DNA of 64,000 bases from Kudoa neothunni. Lineage: Eukaryota; Cnidaria. This document shows positions 23,380 through 37,400 of the stretch, one piece after another. A program made the translations under genes and the position numbers. The notes under the pieces were generated by a model. That model was given only the letters and a program-made list of their open reading frames with translations, made no database searches and was not told the DNA's origin. The DNA is taken from NCBI GenBank assembly GCA_964304625.1, contig OZ199838.1, positions 4,154,001 through 4,218,000 on the forward strand, in the 5' to 3' direction. The number at the start of each line of letters is the position of its first letter. Position 1 is the stretch's first letter.

Positions 23380-24090
23380 GGCAGTGGCTATTTCACGGGC
23401 CATTAATTTATAAATTCTTAAGCATATACAAATGACCCTAAAATAACGTACCTGGCTGAATGTGAACAGGTTTTTTAACTTTCGAAACAGACTAACAATC
23501 AAAGTATTCGTTCACAAATGTTTTAAACAGTTTGGAAAATTTATAACGACTATTTTTTCATGATTATGTGCATGCTACAGATTAATTTGGTATGCCAGAG
23601 TGAAAAATCAGAATTTATTTAAGGTTGGCATGAAGTTGAATTCTTTTGATAAATTAGAAAGTGCTATAAAGATTTATGAAACGACATCATATTTTGGCTT
23701 GTATTAATGCCAGGAAGAATCCTCTTAAATATTGAAAGCGCAATAACTAAATCAACCACTCCACTTATCGTTACTACGAAATTACGTATCGATGTGTTTT
23801 CGATGATACTAACAGGCTCACAAATAATGGATAATGAAATATAAGACAATTCCAAAATGTCTGTTCTGTTAAACTTGCACTGAGAGTGAACGAGGACGGA
23901 TTGTCTATTGACTTGCGTACTTCTATTTTGGATTTAACCACCTACATATCGTCATAATTGTATAACGTATACATTTATCGACGAATTTGTAAGCAATGAT
24001 ATTTATTGAGATTATTCCAATCTACAAAATTATAATAAATTTTATCCGTTAGTTTTAGAGATATTAATCGTCTGTGAAATAGCCAATGCC
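23380..24090. mobile_element. MITE with GGCAGTGGCTATTTCAC terminal repeats
   Basis: The left end GGCAGTGGCTATTTCAC is matched at the right by the reverse complement of GGCATTGGCTATTTCAC. Both are flanked by TA (23378-23379, 24091-24092). The 711 bp interior codes nothing recognisable. The same terminal sequence recurs at 48.8-49.0, 58.3, 58.5, 58.7 and 61.2 kb, so this is a repeat family. TA flanks suggest Tc1/mariner-type, but the CAGTGGC start also recalls hAT; superfamily undecided. Confidence 0.65.
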
Positions 24091-24092
24091 TA

Positions 24093-24826
24093 ATTTGAAT
24101 GCTAATTTGTTGATATAATTTATTAAGAAAATAAAAGCCTCGATTATTAGTGTAGATATTCTGTATCTATTCGGTAAACTAAATAACAATTGCTTATGCA
24201 TTAAGATTTGAAGGCGTTTACAACGTCACATATAAACATAAGTGCATATACTTAAGAATTTATAAATCAATTGCTCTCTATGGATTATGTTAATATATGA
24301 ATTTTCAACAAATTCTATCTATTAGTTTTAGAGACATTAATTTCCTGTTACTAAATTTTACCTAAATGTAAATATAATATTTATTTCCAAAGATTATGGA
24401 AAATATTTCACGAAGGAATCTAAGAAAATAAACGAAATTTAAGATACAACCAACCAGTGCGCACGACTGACTGTATTAACAGATTAACTTGTTTAAGGTA
24501 ATTACAATCTCAAGCCAGTCGAGGTTAACTTGGACGCACCTTACAATCCAATAAAACAAAACCCACTCAAAAAATATCCAACATTCCCGAAAACCACAAA
24601 TATCAATGTAATTAAAACAAACAAATCCACTGTAGAATTTTCACACCATCGGCAAACAAAACAATCATATGATTTATTGATTTAAACAATAAACAAATTT
24701 GAAGATATATATATATATATATACACATAGATGAATGCACAGTATAGATATTTTTCATATTAAATCATTCAAAAGAAAAATAATGGTAGATAATTCAAAA
24801 AATTAGTGTGTACACATCAATAACAA
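24093..24826. other. AT-rich intergenic sequence downstream of SPT4
   Basis: About 730 bp with a short TA run near 24706-24722; no gene seen. It holds the 3' flank of the SPT4 gene. Confidence 0.4.
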
Positions 24827-25277
24827 TTACAGAATGTTTTCCAAAGAATTGGCATCTCTGGGTATGTATTCGATTCCATCAGCCTGGAGATCTTCGATGA
24901 TATTTGAAGGAAGAGAGCCAGCCACGGATATCGCGTAACATCCAGCAACGTAGTTGTCCAAAAACTGCCATTTGGCAACCCAACTATCAGATGGTTCCAT
25001 CATTGAAATAATACTACATATGTTCCAGTAAACAAATATTATCTCCAAAAATTTGATACCCATAAAAGTTGGTGGTAGTACAAGACATTAATCTATCACG
25101 GCTTGCTGCAATTCGAAGATATCGTTCACAATTGTCACATCCATCCCTTTCAAACAATTCGGATGACTAAAATGGAATAATGGAACTGACACTAGGTCTA
25201 AAAACCTTGAGCAACGAACAAAGAAGACAACATCGAAGTCCCCTGCTGGTTTTGGGGATCTGATCTAAGGTTTGCAT
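24827..25277 (-). CDS. SUPT4H1: Transcription elongation factor SPT4
   Basis: Three exons join in phase: 25277-25206, 25166-25060, 25013-24827; 121 residues against 117 in human. The start MQTLDQIPKTSRGLRCCLLC aligns with VPKDLRHLRACLLC. The zinc-ribbon cysteines are present as CCLLC and CDNC. Downstream come FYGIISMMEPSDSWVAKWQ (family FDGIIAMMSPEDSWVSKWQ) and GCYAISVAGSLPSNII (family GVYAVSVTGRLPQGIV). SPT4 pairs with SPT5 (DSIF) on RNA polymerase II and controls pausing and processivity. Introns are 39 and 46 bp. The gene is divergent from the Domino-like gene with 194 bp between start codons. Confidence 0.95.
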
Positions 25278-25471
25278 TGTTTTCGTGAGTAGTCGGCGAT
25301 CCGAAAATTGTAACTGCTAATAGTGCTGGGGGTCGTCAGAAAAATATAATCCTGAAGGTAGATCCGTTTGAAATTTTACAGCGCGGTATATCAAAACTGG
25401 GAGAGTATCTGAGTGAAATATAGAGCCGTTTTTATGAGTTTTGACTCGGTGACTAATGATCGTCGTTTTAG
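25278..25471. promoter_or_regulatory. Shared divergent promoter region of SPT4 and the Domino-like gene
   Basis: Only 194 bp separate the two start codons, so both 5' regions and core promoters must lie here or overlap the genes. The Domino ATG follows directly on TCGTTTTAG, which looks like a splice acceptor, so a 5' intron reaching into or across this region is possible. No TATA box was obvious. Confidence 0.4.
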
Positions 25472-28400
25472 ATGCCTAAAGAGGAAATAACCAGCTACTA
25501 CGATGCTAATATAAAAGGAAAATTGGTTGAAATAGTGAGAAATGAGCTGACCACCTTGGAAGGTGTTCATGTGAATGATGTTGAAGAACTTTATTTCCTT
25601 GAAAGGAACGGTGCCTTTTCTGACTATATGCATTGGAGAAAAAAGCTCAAGACTGATACTGACTTTGTTGGATTTGTTGGCAGAATTTCAAATTTTTATA
25701 ACGATTCCAAGTTGAAACAACCGCGAACAGATTCATCAACCATTCATTTCAATTTGAAGTGGAACGATTTCGCTAATGAACACCCTGTCGAAAACAAAGC
25801 ATTTGAGAAACAACTATCCTACTTCCTTGAGCTGAACAATGAGTTCGCAAATGATATGGAACGAGATAGTGCTATATTGGGCAGGGTGGAAGAGTTGAAA
25901 TCGGAGAAAAAGTGGGGTCTGAAATTGGATGAGGCCTGTCCCGAATTAGCTATGGTGTACGAGCCAAAGCTCAACAAAACACATCGTGATTTTTTGTTGG
26001 ACGAAGTGGTGTGGTTGGCTACTGATTTCCACATGGAACAACGATGGAAAAGAAATGTGGCAAAAAAATTTGCAATCTCTTGTAAACGTGTTCATCGAGA
26101 AAGAGAAGATCTCAGAAATCAATCACTACAGATGGATTTGCGCGCCAAAAAACATGCCAAACTGGTTTCAAAACTTGTTTCCGATTTTTGGTCCAATATC
26201 AACAAAATTCAACAAATTAAAATCAAAAAATTTATCGAGTATCAAAAGCAACAAGAACTTAATGAGCGTCTCAAAAATTTTGTCGACAAAACTCAACAAT
26301 ACTCTTCCAATATCGCTAACAAACTAACAACAGCTGGATCCACCTCTAACACTTCTGAAAACGACTTTTCTTGTGACGAATTTGACCCAAGTGATATTCA
26401 TGAGGATTCCGACCAATTAGAAGAAGATATGAAAGAGTTTATCGACGAGGAAAACCTCATTGATAACAGTAAACTTAATGAAGAACTCAACCACTTGAAT
26501 GATGATGGAAAAATGAGTCTCGATGATTTGATCAGTAATCTTCCAAAGGAATATCTTGATGAATATAGAAAAAACTCTGAAAATTACAATTTTAAGCATG
26601 TTCCGAGTGCTGGTGAAGGCGAAGACAGAGCTTCATCCTCTGCTTCGATCAGAAGACAATCCTCTTCCAGTTATCTCGATGTCCTCGACAATGATGAGGA
26701 CGCTGATTTAAATGAAGTGTCTTGTATCAATCGTTACAACAATTTGGCTGATACGGACATAGATGATGACAACAATAGTGTTGAATCGTCCACAACTGCT
26801 AGCACATTCGATAACGCCAATCCTGACATAGAGTTGATGGTCGAAAATGCCAACCGTTATAAACCCACCGGCATTACTATTTCTACCGCCAACTGCAATA
26901 TTGAACAACCATTTTTGCTGCGTGGAAATTTACGTGAATATCAACTTGTCGGACTAAATTGGTTACTCAGTCTTCATGATAACAATCTCAACGGAATTCT
27001 TGCCGATGAAATGGGGCTCGGAAAAACTATTCAAACTATTGCTCTTATTGCCCATTTAGCTGGAACCGTCGGTGAATGGGGTCCACATCTTATTATCGTT
27101 CCTTCAAGTGTGATCCTCAATTGGGAGTGTGAATTCAAAAAATGGTGTCCTTCACTTAAAGTGCTTGCTTACTATGGTAGGACAAAAGAAAGAAAAGCCA
27201 AAAGACATGTAAGTTTTCCACTTTTTTAGTTAAATGCATTATTTTAAATCTCATACCGAAACTACATAATTGCACTATTTCAACAGTGTTAATATTTAAG
27301 ATGCTATTTTTTCTGTGTTTGTAGTAATTAGTATAATTAGATTGACCAATATTATTAAATTGATTAATATAGTGAAATTAATTAGTTTTGCTGTAGCTAT
27401 TAATCCATACAAATTTAATTTTGATTGTGATTTGCGCAATCTCTATGTTTAACCTCCTCAGGTTCTCAGTAATGAGTTTCAGACATAGTTTATTTTTAAT
27501 ATACAGCTATAATTAATTATTTCTATTTCGTTTGTGTTCTTCGGGTTGAAGAAGAATAGACTGTTTGTAAACGATTGACGCTGTACCAGATCTTAAATGA
27601 ACAGTTTAGACATGTTCGTTGTTTTACTTCGATTTCTTAAAGACTAATTACAGTTATTGTTTTCTAAAACTTTTTTGATTGTTTAACCCTTATGGGGCGG
27701 GCAGACGGGGTATTTTAGGAACCTCGATTATTTTATTTGTCTGAATTTCTATTTTTACCTTTTTATTGTCTCTAATATTGTTCAACTAATCTTTTGATAT
27801 CAAATAAACAAGCAATTCATTCCTTAAGGATATAAAATAATAAACTACTTTTTCGAAACTGAACCAACAGTCTTTAGTGTTTATAGGCCTTTGAATCTCG
27901 TATATTTATTATTTATTTAATTTCAACTAAAAATAATTTTTAAACGAATAGGAATATGACTATGTTTTGATTTTATTTTCTACCGGAAGAATCCGACAAG
28001 CTTGGAGATTATTGTAAGACACGAGCGCTCTTGGCAATATATTAATCGTGAAGTATAAATCGATTAATATTTAATTTTGTTCCAAACTGATTTTTCTTTT
28101 TACATCAGCAATGATTTTTACCATAGAATAAAAATTCTAACAGAACAGGTAGTTATTTGGAGGGAAGGAAATATTCCTACGATTCAATACCACGATCGCA
28201 AAATGAGATTAACGTGAATTTTCGGATATCTTTGTTGTGGCGGGTCTGTCGGTTGTTCCTTTCAGATGACAAATTCATGTGAAAAGCAACCTTGAGTTTT
28301 CCAATAATTAGTTGATAGCTTCATACAAGCATAACCTATACTTTTGGAGGAATTGCTTGTTTATTCTCGCTTTTTTATTAAAAGTGATGGCTACGGACTG

Positions 28401-31400
28401 CTTGTATTTTTCCCTAATTGGTTAAATATTTTTACAGTTGGGGCGGATATTTTTATTTTTCATTAATGTAAAAACCACGTAAAACAAATTTTTTACCCAT
28501 GTGAACGAATTAAATTTAAAAACCTCTGGGGTACCTTAGGTACCCTCTTAGGCACACACATAAATTTTTTGAGCTCCGTCTTCCAAGGGTTGAGCACAAA
28601 TTGTTGTCACGATTTCCTGTTATTTAATATATTCAATATTTTTCAATTTAGTGCTAACTAAAGTCTCAATTGACTCGCTTATTAAAGTATTAATTCGATT
28701 TCAAGTCATTCTTAGAATTTTTGCGTAGCAATTCTATGGTAATACACCGAATTTAAATTTCGATGTATCTATTTTAACTTAAGAGAATTATTCACTTTTC
28801 TAATGTCACTATATCGCTGTTACAGTTTAAGGGAGTGGCGTTTATCTAATATCATCCTATTAGTATGAGATATATCTCTGATATGTGCTATATTGGTTTT
28901 AAGAAGCTAATTATATTATCATAGTCTAATTCAAATATAAAACTTAATTTTAAATTATAATTGTCATTATGTAAGATTATAACAAGTTATCCTTAAGTTT
29001 ATACGTTTATTTGGTGAAAGTCCGACTTATTTTTGTGTTAATTCTGGCATGCATTTAACCTTTTCTTTACAATATGCAGCACAAGTCTTTCAATACAATT
29101 ATTATTGTTTGCTAAAGCTAGTCGGCATGGCGCTACATAATTAGTCCTGTTGGTAATTAATTTGATCGTCGCTTGACGAATTTGTTTTAATTTTTCTTCG
29201 ATAATCGGCTTCATTGAATTACATATGCTAATGAAAAAGAGCGTTGGCATTAGTCCGTACAGATTTAATTTAAAATATTATCTTTGCGCGCGCGATATCA
29301 TTTTTATTCGTCAATACCTCTTTTTATAGATTTCGTATATAGTCTTTTTTCTAGAATCTACCGTAAATGATTATTTCCAACATTTAAGAGTGAGTAATTG
29401 GGCTGAAATACCAAACTAGAATTAAATCTGCACGTGTGTATTTAAATTTGTTTGGCGCAGCAGACAATTCCAATGGAATATTGCCTAATTAAATTATTAG
29501 GAATTGTTTACCTTAATTTTGAGTATTTTTTCCATGATTACCGTACATTATGGATAATTAACTTTTGTTGTCTATTCCTATTATGTACAAATACACAACA
29601 ATTAAATATTGACAATGAGTACTAGTCATAACTAGTATCTAAACGTTTATTCTAATTGTGAGAATTTTTTCTATTATTATCGTTACATCAAAGATAATTA
29701 ATTTTGGTTGTTTATTATTATTATACATATAAACTCTTATGATATTTAAATACTAGTAATGAGCACAGTCTGTAATGATAATAGTTTTAGATAAAAATTA
29801 TTAGAATGGTTTTCTTTAATCTTAAGCATTTGTACACTTTTTTTATTATTTTTATCGTTTATTCGTACTATATATATATATATACTCCTATAGCATTTAA
29901 TATTGGAATGAATACGGTTTGTAATTATAATAATTATTATCTAATGATTAATTACTTTTATTATACATATTTATTCAATGTTTATCATTATATTATTGAT
30001 AAACGAATATATTTGTATTATTTGATGTAAATCAATTTTTTATATAGGGCTGGTCAAAAGAAAATGCGTTCCACGTTTGTATCACATCATTTCAATTGGC
30101 CATACAGGATAACATCATGTTTAAAAAACGTCGTTGGTACTATTTGATCATTGATGAAGCACACAACATTCGTAATAGCAAGTCGGTTCGTTGGAATATG
30201 CTTCTGGGTTTGAACACCCAACGCCGCCTGCTACTCACAGGAACACCGTTACAAAACAATTTGATGGAGTTGTGGTCGTTACTCCACTTTTTGATGCCTC
30301 AGTTGTTCAAGTGTGAAGACGCATTCAGACAATGGTTCGCACAACCGATCTCCTCGATGGTCTTTAATGAGTCGTCCGTTGATGAGACTACTATCACCAA
30401 GTTGCATCAAATATTGAGACCATTTATATTGCGACGTTTGAAATGCGAGGTGGAATTGCAGATTCCCAAGAAATACGAACATGTAATAAAATGTGAATTG
30501 TCACCCAGACAGCGCGCTCTCTATAACGAGTACATGATGCTAGATAGCACCAAATCGGCGTTGCAGGCCGGAAATTTCATGTCAGTTATGCAAATACTTA
30601 TTCAATTGAGAAAGGTTTGCAATCATCCTGATTTGTTCGAACCTCGTCCGGTGGTGTCTTCGTTTGTGGTTGACCCTCCTAGTAGCAGCTTTAGAGTGCG
30701 AGAGATCGCATCAATTTGTGATTTTTCGAAATCATACTTGTCACTGATTGATGAAGACCGAATGGTGCTGTTAGAAAAACATCCCTTACTAAAAGCAGAT
30801 GTGCATTTTGTTAGTGTGTCGTCTAATAACCCAGCTGTTAATTCTAATCGTGGGACGCGAAAACGTAAAGCAGATGAGGCATCCACGTTGGCGGAGGACA
30901 ACCACAACGCCACTGTGTCAGGTAGCTCCGCCGCCTCTACAACTCAAAAACCTAATTTTTATTCTGTCGAGCATTATGTGAAACGATTTTCCAATTTTAT
31001 CGATACATGCATAGAACAACTTAAAAAATCTACTACGACAGCAAATCCACCTGACACTGTGAACAGTGGCTCAAATTTGATCAATGGGAATCACGTTCTA
31101 CACGCCGTCGTCCCAATTATCACATCCAATCGTCAAATTGGCACGGTTAGTGCAAGTGAACTCAAAAAGGCACAATCATCTAAATTATGCAATTGTACAT
31201 ACAAATGTAATGGATGTGGTAGCGATCATTTGAACGATACCATCTCAGTTCCACATCTTAGAGCTGTTGTTGAGGATCAACCATCCAATAAACGTTACGT
31301 CCAACTGTTGAAGCAATTCGCCATTCGAAATATTACTCGAATTTTAGAGTTTTCCAACCAACAGCAAATCGTGCCAAATTACAACGACTGTTTCGAGCCT

Positions 31401-34400
31401 CAATTTTTACATTGGTGTGATAACAATCATTTACAACGCGATCCGTCTAATTCTGATCCCAAAAGCTGTTTGAATTCACTTTTTAATGTGTCCACCAATT
31501 ATCTTAGACAATTTGTCCCATTTGCGATTCGTGAGATTTTGATGAATGCGATGCGTGCTATAGCATTTTCGTTCGAGCTAACAAAATGTTCAAACACTTT
31601 CTCGTTAAGTTCTACCAATAATTTTATACATTATCTTTCTCATTCCATAAATTCCTATCGTGAAGAAAATTCCGCTGATAATAGTGCGTGTGCTGTTTTC
31701 GATAATTTATGGAAGGTGTTCGCCAAAAGACAATTGTCTTTCCCTCAAACACGCCTTATTCAGTACGATTGTGGCAAATTGCAATTTCTTGACGATTTTC
31801 TGAAAAAATTGTTCCATGCAGGCCATCGTGTCCTTATCTTCACTCAAATGTCTAAAATGTTGGATATCTTGGAGAAATTTTTATCCTATCATCACTTCAC
31901 TTATTTACGTTTGGATGGCAGCACTAAAATCGAACATCGACAGTATATGATGGACTTGTTTAACAATGATGAATCTATTTTTGCGTTCATTTTGTCTACT
32001 CGGGCTGGTGGTCTCGGTTTAAATTTGACCGGCGCTGATACTGTTATTTTCTATGATAACGACTGGAATCCAACCGTCGATGCTCAGGCTCAGGATCGTT
32101 GCCATCGAATTGGTCAAATAAGAGATGTCCACATTTATCGTTTGGTGTGTAGAAATACAGTGGAAGAAAACATTCTCAAACGTGCTCAACAAAAACGAAT
32201 GTTAGCAGATGTGACCATCGAAGGAGGAAATTTCACTGTGTCCCAGTTAGAGGAAAACTTTATTACCGAAATATTTGGTCAAAATGATGACTCGGAATTT
32301 GCTCCTTCGGAATCTGCCGTAGCATCATCCAATGTCGATACATCTAATTTCGAAAATGTAATTTTAACTCGCACAAATCACTCAATATATTTTCAGATTC
32401 AAAAATCTTATTAATGTGTCGTATACTTATTAAATTTCTGATTAGGTCCTGAAATGTGTTGAGAAAATTGAAGGCATTGACGATGTTGATATGATGTCGT
32501 CGACTGCCGCCTCTACTCATGCTGCCTCCAGTCGTCAACAACCTTCCGCTTATGATGATTTTTGCGAAGAAATCGTTGCACTCGAGAGCGATATGTTGCC
32601 TGTGGAAAGGTTCGCATTGTACTACCTGGAGTCTGTACTTACAGAGGAATTGGATCCAGCCGCATTTGATGGGGCTGCACCTAAAAATAACGACAACAAT
32701 GAAATCGGCAACAACAATGTTACTGCTTTCTCACATGAAAACCACTCTTCCGAGAATCAATTGGTGGGTAAGTGTAATGTATGTAAAATGTTCGATTGTT
32801 TTCGATGGTGTTATCTACCTACTTTAGATAGATAACTTTCCAGAAAGATTAGAGGATATGCGTAACCATCCCCCTCCGAACTTTTCCTCCTCCAATAATT
32901 ATCTTAATGATAACTATTTTAAACCTGCTGTTGAGTTTTGTGATACCGTTGATGCAGAAACAACGTCTGTTACCAATGAAAATGTTCAGTTTGGAAATTT
33001 TCTTCTACAAGACATCAAAAAGGTTCGTTATAAATGATATTTGATTGTTAATAACTGATCGCGCCCTCTGGATTGTTCTATTTGTAATTATTATCCTTGA
33101 TGGTTCAGTGTGCGCTTTTTTGTTTCTCTTAACTTTTAATAAGTTACGACAATCAACACAATAACAAGTTAATTTACCAACATTTAGGCGAAATTTTTGA
33201 TAAGTAGAATTATCAAAAGCGTCAAATTTAAACATTAATAAGATCTAATAAATGTAGTTTAAAAAATAATACATGATTCTAACTTAAGTAGGATTACTGT
33301 TCGCATATAGACGACTTTATCTACGGTTGGTTTGTTTTCTTTATTTTTCTAAGATATTTATGAATTACAGACTTTGATCGATTTTTGTTCGTTTCCAAAT
33401 TTATATGATTTTTACAGATTTAAGGAAATCTCTTAAGTTGATAATTATTCACCATTGCTAAAGGATGGTGCTTTTTTATTTTGGTTTTGTTATGTGTTGT
33501 AGATGGTTAGCTCACAATCAATGAATCAGTGATTCTAATTTTTATTAGCGTGCAAGCGACATTAAATTCCGACATCCACCTTATTTTAGTTGTGTAATAC
33601 TTTTAAATCAAAAATTATTTTACCACACAGTTCATAAAAAATTTCCATTTATCGCATGCTAATCTTAACACATTTTAGATGTCATCAGATGACGGTTATA
33701 ATCTATGGTTGCCGTGTGGTACGAATTGTTTCTCAATCTTAAATGATGTGTATAATGTGGATTCAACACAATTGTCAAATAATCTAACCTGTGAACCACT
33801 ATTAAATGATCCTAGTAATGATAATAACAAGATTTCACATGAATCTAATCTACCGTTGACTATTAATGAGGGTATCCATAATTCAAATACTGCTGCGTCT
33901 GCAGCTGTCTATACAAAATCATCTATATTACCAGACAATTGTATCTATGACACTCAATCATACTTTTGTAATGAGACATATAATAATTCAGGTGTTGAGA
34001 ATAATAACGAGAATCGGCCTGTTGTTGAAAGTGTGGCAGCTGCCGGTGATACTATGGCGCTATCTGATCAAATGATGCTGGTTAATTTTCTTTCTTGTTT
34101 AATGTCGGCTGGTGACGCCTCCACTCAAGAAGCCAACTTAGTTAACGACAAACTAAAAATTCAAGACCTTGCATGGTTGGTGCGTCCAAACTTTTATGAC
34201 TATTCATTGACCGACAATGATGTTAATTGTATTGTGTCCTGTGCTGATCACTGGAACAACGCTTACTATTATGCCGATAATCCAGGTAGTGATGAATTGA
34301 CAGCTGAGCTACTTTTCCAAGAGGAAAGTTTGTCTGTAGTCACTCCTACGAACACCACTACCTTAAAACAATATCTTAACAAATATCCAGATATTTTCTC

Positions 34401-37400
34401 TAAAAGATATGCCGAAATGATGGACACATTGATATCGTCGACAACAAAGACCAACTCAACAAAATCAAAATGTTCTCGTTCTTTTTGTTGTTACAGTGAC
34501 ATGCCTCATTTATCTCGTTTTAATAACAGCATACACACAGAAAAGTGTTACAACACATTTACTATTAAGTGCCCTAGGCGAATAATGGCTCAGTTGTACG
34601 CTGTCATGGTTGATGTGCTGGAAAAAGAAACTGACCCCGTCAATTGGGAGTTTTTCAGGTTTACATTTTCCGCACTCTCGCACATCCCATATCCCATTTC
34701 TCATCGTCATTTTCACAGTTGGAGTGTTAGTAACAAGCAGCTGAAATCAAAATTCGCGGATGCCCACAAATGCGATAAAATTCTTATCCACATCACCAAT
34801 GCGTCCGGTAAATCTTATGTGAGAACGAAAAATCTAAAGCACCGAAGAATATGCAAGGATACGGCTAATAATTCATTGTTGTCAGCCGTCACAGTTACAA
34901 AATATTCTCAATTTCACACCAAACCTAACACCATTTCAAAAGACACTCCGGTATTCAACAACAAACGAAACGCTCTCAGTAGAATTTTTGATCGAATAAA
35001 GAAAAAACACCGTCTTATGAACCTTCAACAACCTAATCAATTTTCCAGTGTTGAAAGTTCTACTATTACTGCTGGTGGAGTCACCTCATACCCGAGCGGT
35101 CAACGACGAATTGTTGACCAAAACAAATATGTTACCACCCCTACTTCGGATAAATTGCGATCGTCACATTATCCATTGCAACAACCGAAATTACCTTGCT
35201 TGTTATCCAGTGTAAGAAAACGTCGCACACTACTTGAGAGCAACGTAATGATGCACAATCAAGATAAAATAGCAAAAGTGAAACAACATGTTTCACGTAT
35301 CTCAATCAATGATCATCTCTTGTTATACCGCGATCTCAGCCCCAAGACTATTAAAAATCTAAAGCTTATAGATGGTAAATTCGTCAAGATTCCACCCTCG
35401 ATTCCCCCCGCAGCTGCAGTATCGCATGTCAACCATGGAACTAATCCCCGAACTACGATGAACCATTCTAGTATTTCTCGAGTTGGGGCGACGTCACATT
35501 TACAGCACGCTATCAATTTGAAAACATTTCCAAGCACTATTTCTTCCACTTCTGGTGCGATCTCTTCTTCCGGCCACAGATCTCAGTTTTCTAATCTCCA
35601 AAATGTTTCAACAAGTAGTGGCACAAGCAGCCAGTTAGGCTATCAAAATCAAAATATTCCTAGAGCTGTAAATTATCAGCGCGTGAGTATGCCAAAAACG
35701 GCGGCTATTTCGATTCCGAACAATTCAAACAATCAAACAAGTTCTAGTCATATTTCTTCTGCCGCTCAACACAAATCCACTGCAGCTTCAACCTCTAAAA
35801 ACACTGGGAACTTTAATTTCAACCAAATTCCTGCTACGAACTCGAAGAACGCGAAATTAGCATCCCAAAACAATCAAAATATGACCTTTTCTGGTATAAC
35901 TACACCTTCGGCTAACTTAAATACCAATAATACACGAACCTCAACCAGTATCAACAACGCCAATGTAAATAATCATGGCAATAGTACCAAAGGGATCGCA
36001 TCCTACAAATCAGCCAGTACCGCTACTACTGCAACTATTACTGGAACCGCCGAAAAAGTAGTTCAATCATCAGGTTCACATGGTGGATCTGTAGCAAGAG
36101 TTGTCTTTCCCAGTGGTAATGGCAACGGTGGTGGCGGCCAGGGATTGGCATCAGTTAAACCCCATACAAATACTGGATTGCCTAGCGGAAACGTTCCTGG
36201 CATCACACTAACCAATATTAACACCAACTATAACAACAAATTAGTAAATTTGCCCGTGGCTTCTCCTCAAAAAAGGGCTAGTCCTGCAGCTCCTAAGACC
36301 CAATTAACCAATTCACAACGATCAATGACCTTGCAACAACAATCACAATTTACTTCAACCCCCGAAAAACACAAATTTACGCCTGATCCTGGCTACAATT
36401 TAAATGCTAGCCATGTTAACGAGAAACAACACTTAGACCCACAGAATATCCACATGGCTACTCAACAGCAACAACAATATCTACTTGCTCCGAAACAGCC
36501 ACACTCCTATGCACAATTGCAGCAACAAAGTAAGTTAACATTTTTATTAGTCCAGTTAGATTATAAACTAATCTAGGTGATGTGAATAGCTCGCCCCTAA
36601 AGGTCACCAATTTTAATCAACCTTTATCCGCCACCACCAATCCTTCTAACTCTTATAACTATGTTGACAATACTGGCAATAGCGGTGTTGGCCCGGATCC
36701 TGTTCATCCCCGAAATAACGGTGGTGGTCAGTCTAATTTGTCTGCCCAGTTTAACCAAATCGGAATTATTAATCCAAACAATGCGCCTAACACTGGTGGT
36801 AGTCAAATTTCAACCAATCCTTTGGCCAACATGTCATCTACTCCTATCAATCTTTCCAATTTTGGTAATTCTAGCGCGCTATCCAATCAATCAAATCGAC
36901 AAACTATTTCCAATTTCCCTCCTACCAATACTCAACTAATACAACCTCAGCAGCAGCAACCACAACAACTTTATCAACAACGAACTACCTCTTTACCAAA
37001 TGTAACCGCAATTCAACAAGTTCTTCAACGATTGACTTGCCTTCAACAACATCTTGCCCATATTCAGCAACAACAAACTGGGATGCCACCCCATGTATTC
37101 CAGCAGCTTCAACAACAGAATCTACTAGCTCAACAACAGCTTCAACAACAACTTCAGCAGCTGCGACAGCAACAACAAGCTCTTCTTCAGCATCATTCTC
37201 ATAATGAACAAACTAATACATCCAACCTGCAATCCAGTGTTGCTTACGATATTGTCAACAACAATGGTGGCGGTTCTGTTGGTAATACTCCCACAAAAAC
37301 CAATAACAACCTTAATATGCCTGGTTTCAATACTTCAGCTAATAACAATACACATAGTCACGCCGCCAATAACAGCAACAATAACATGATGTTGCATCAA

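Noticed and set aside
36624-36806. Antisense frames over the Domino Asn/Gln-rich exons
   Set aside because: Shadows of low-complexity coding sequence.
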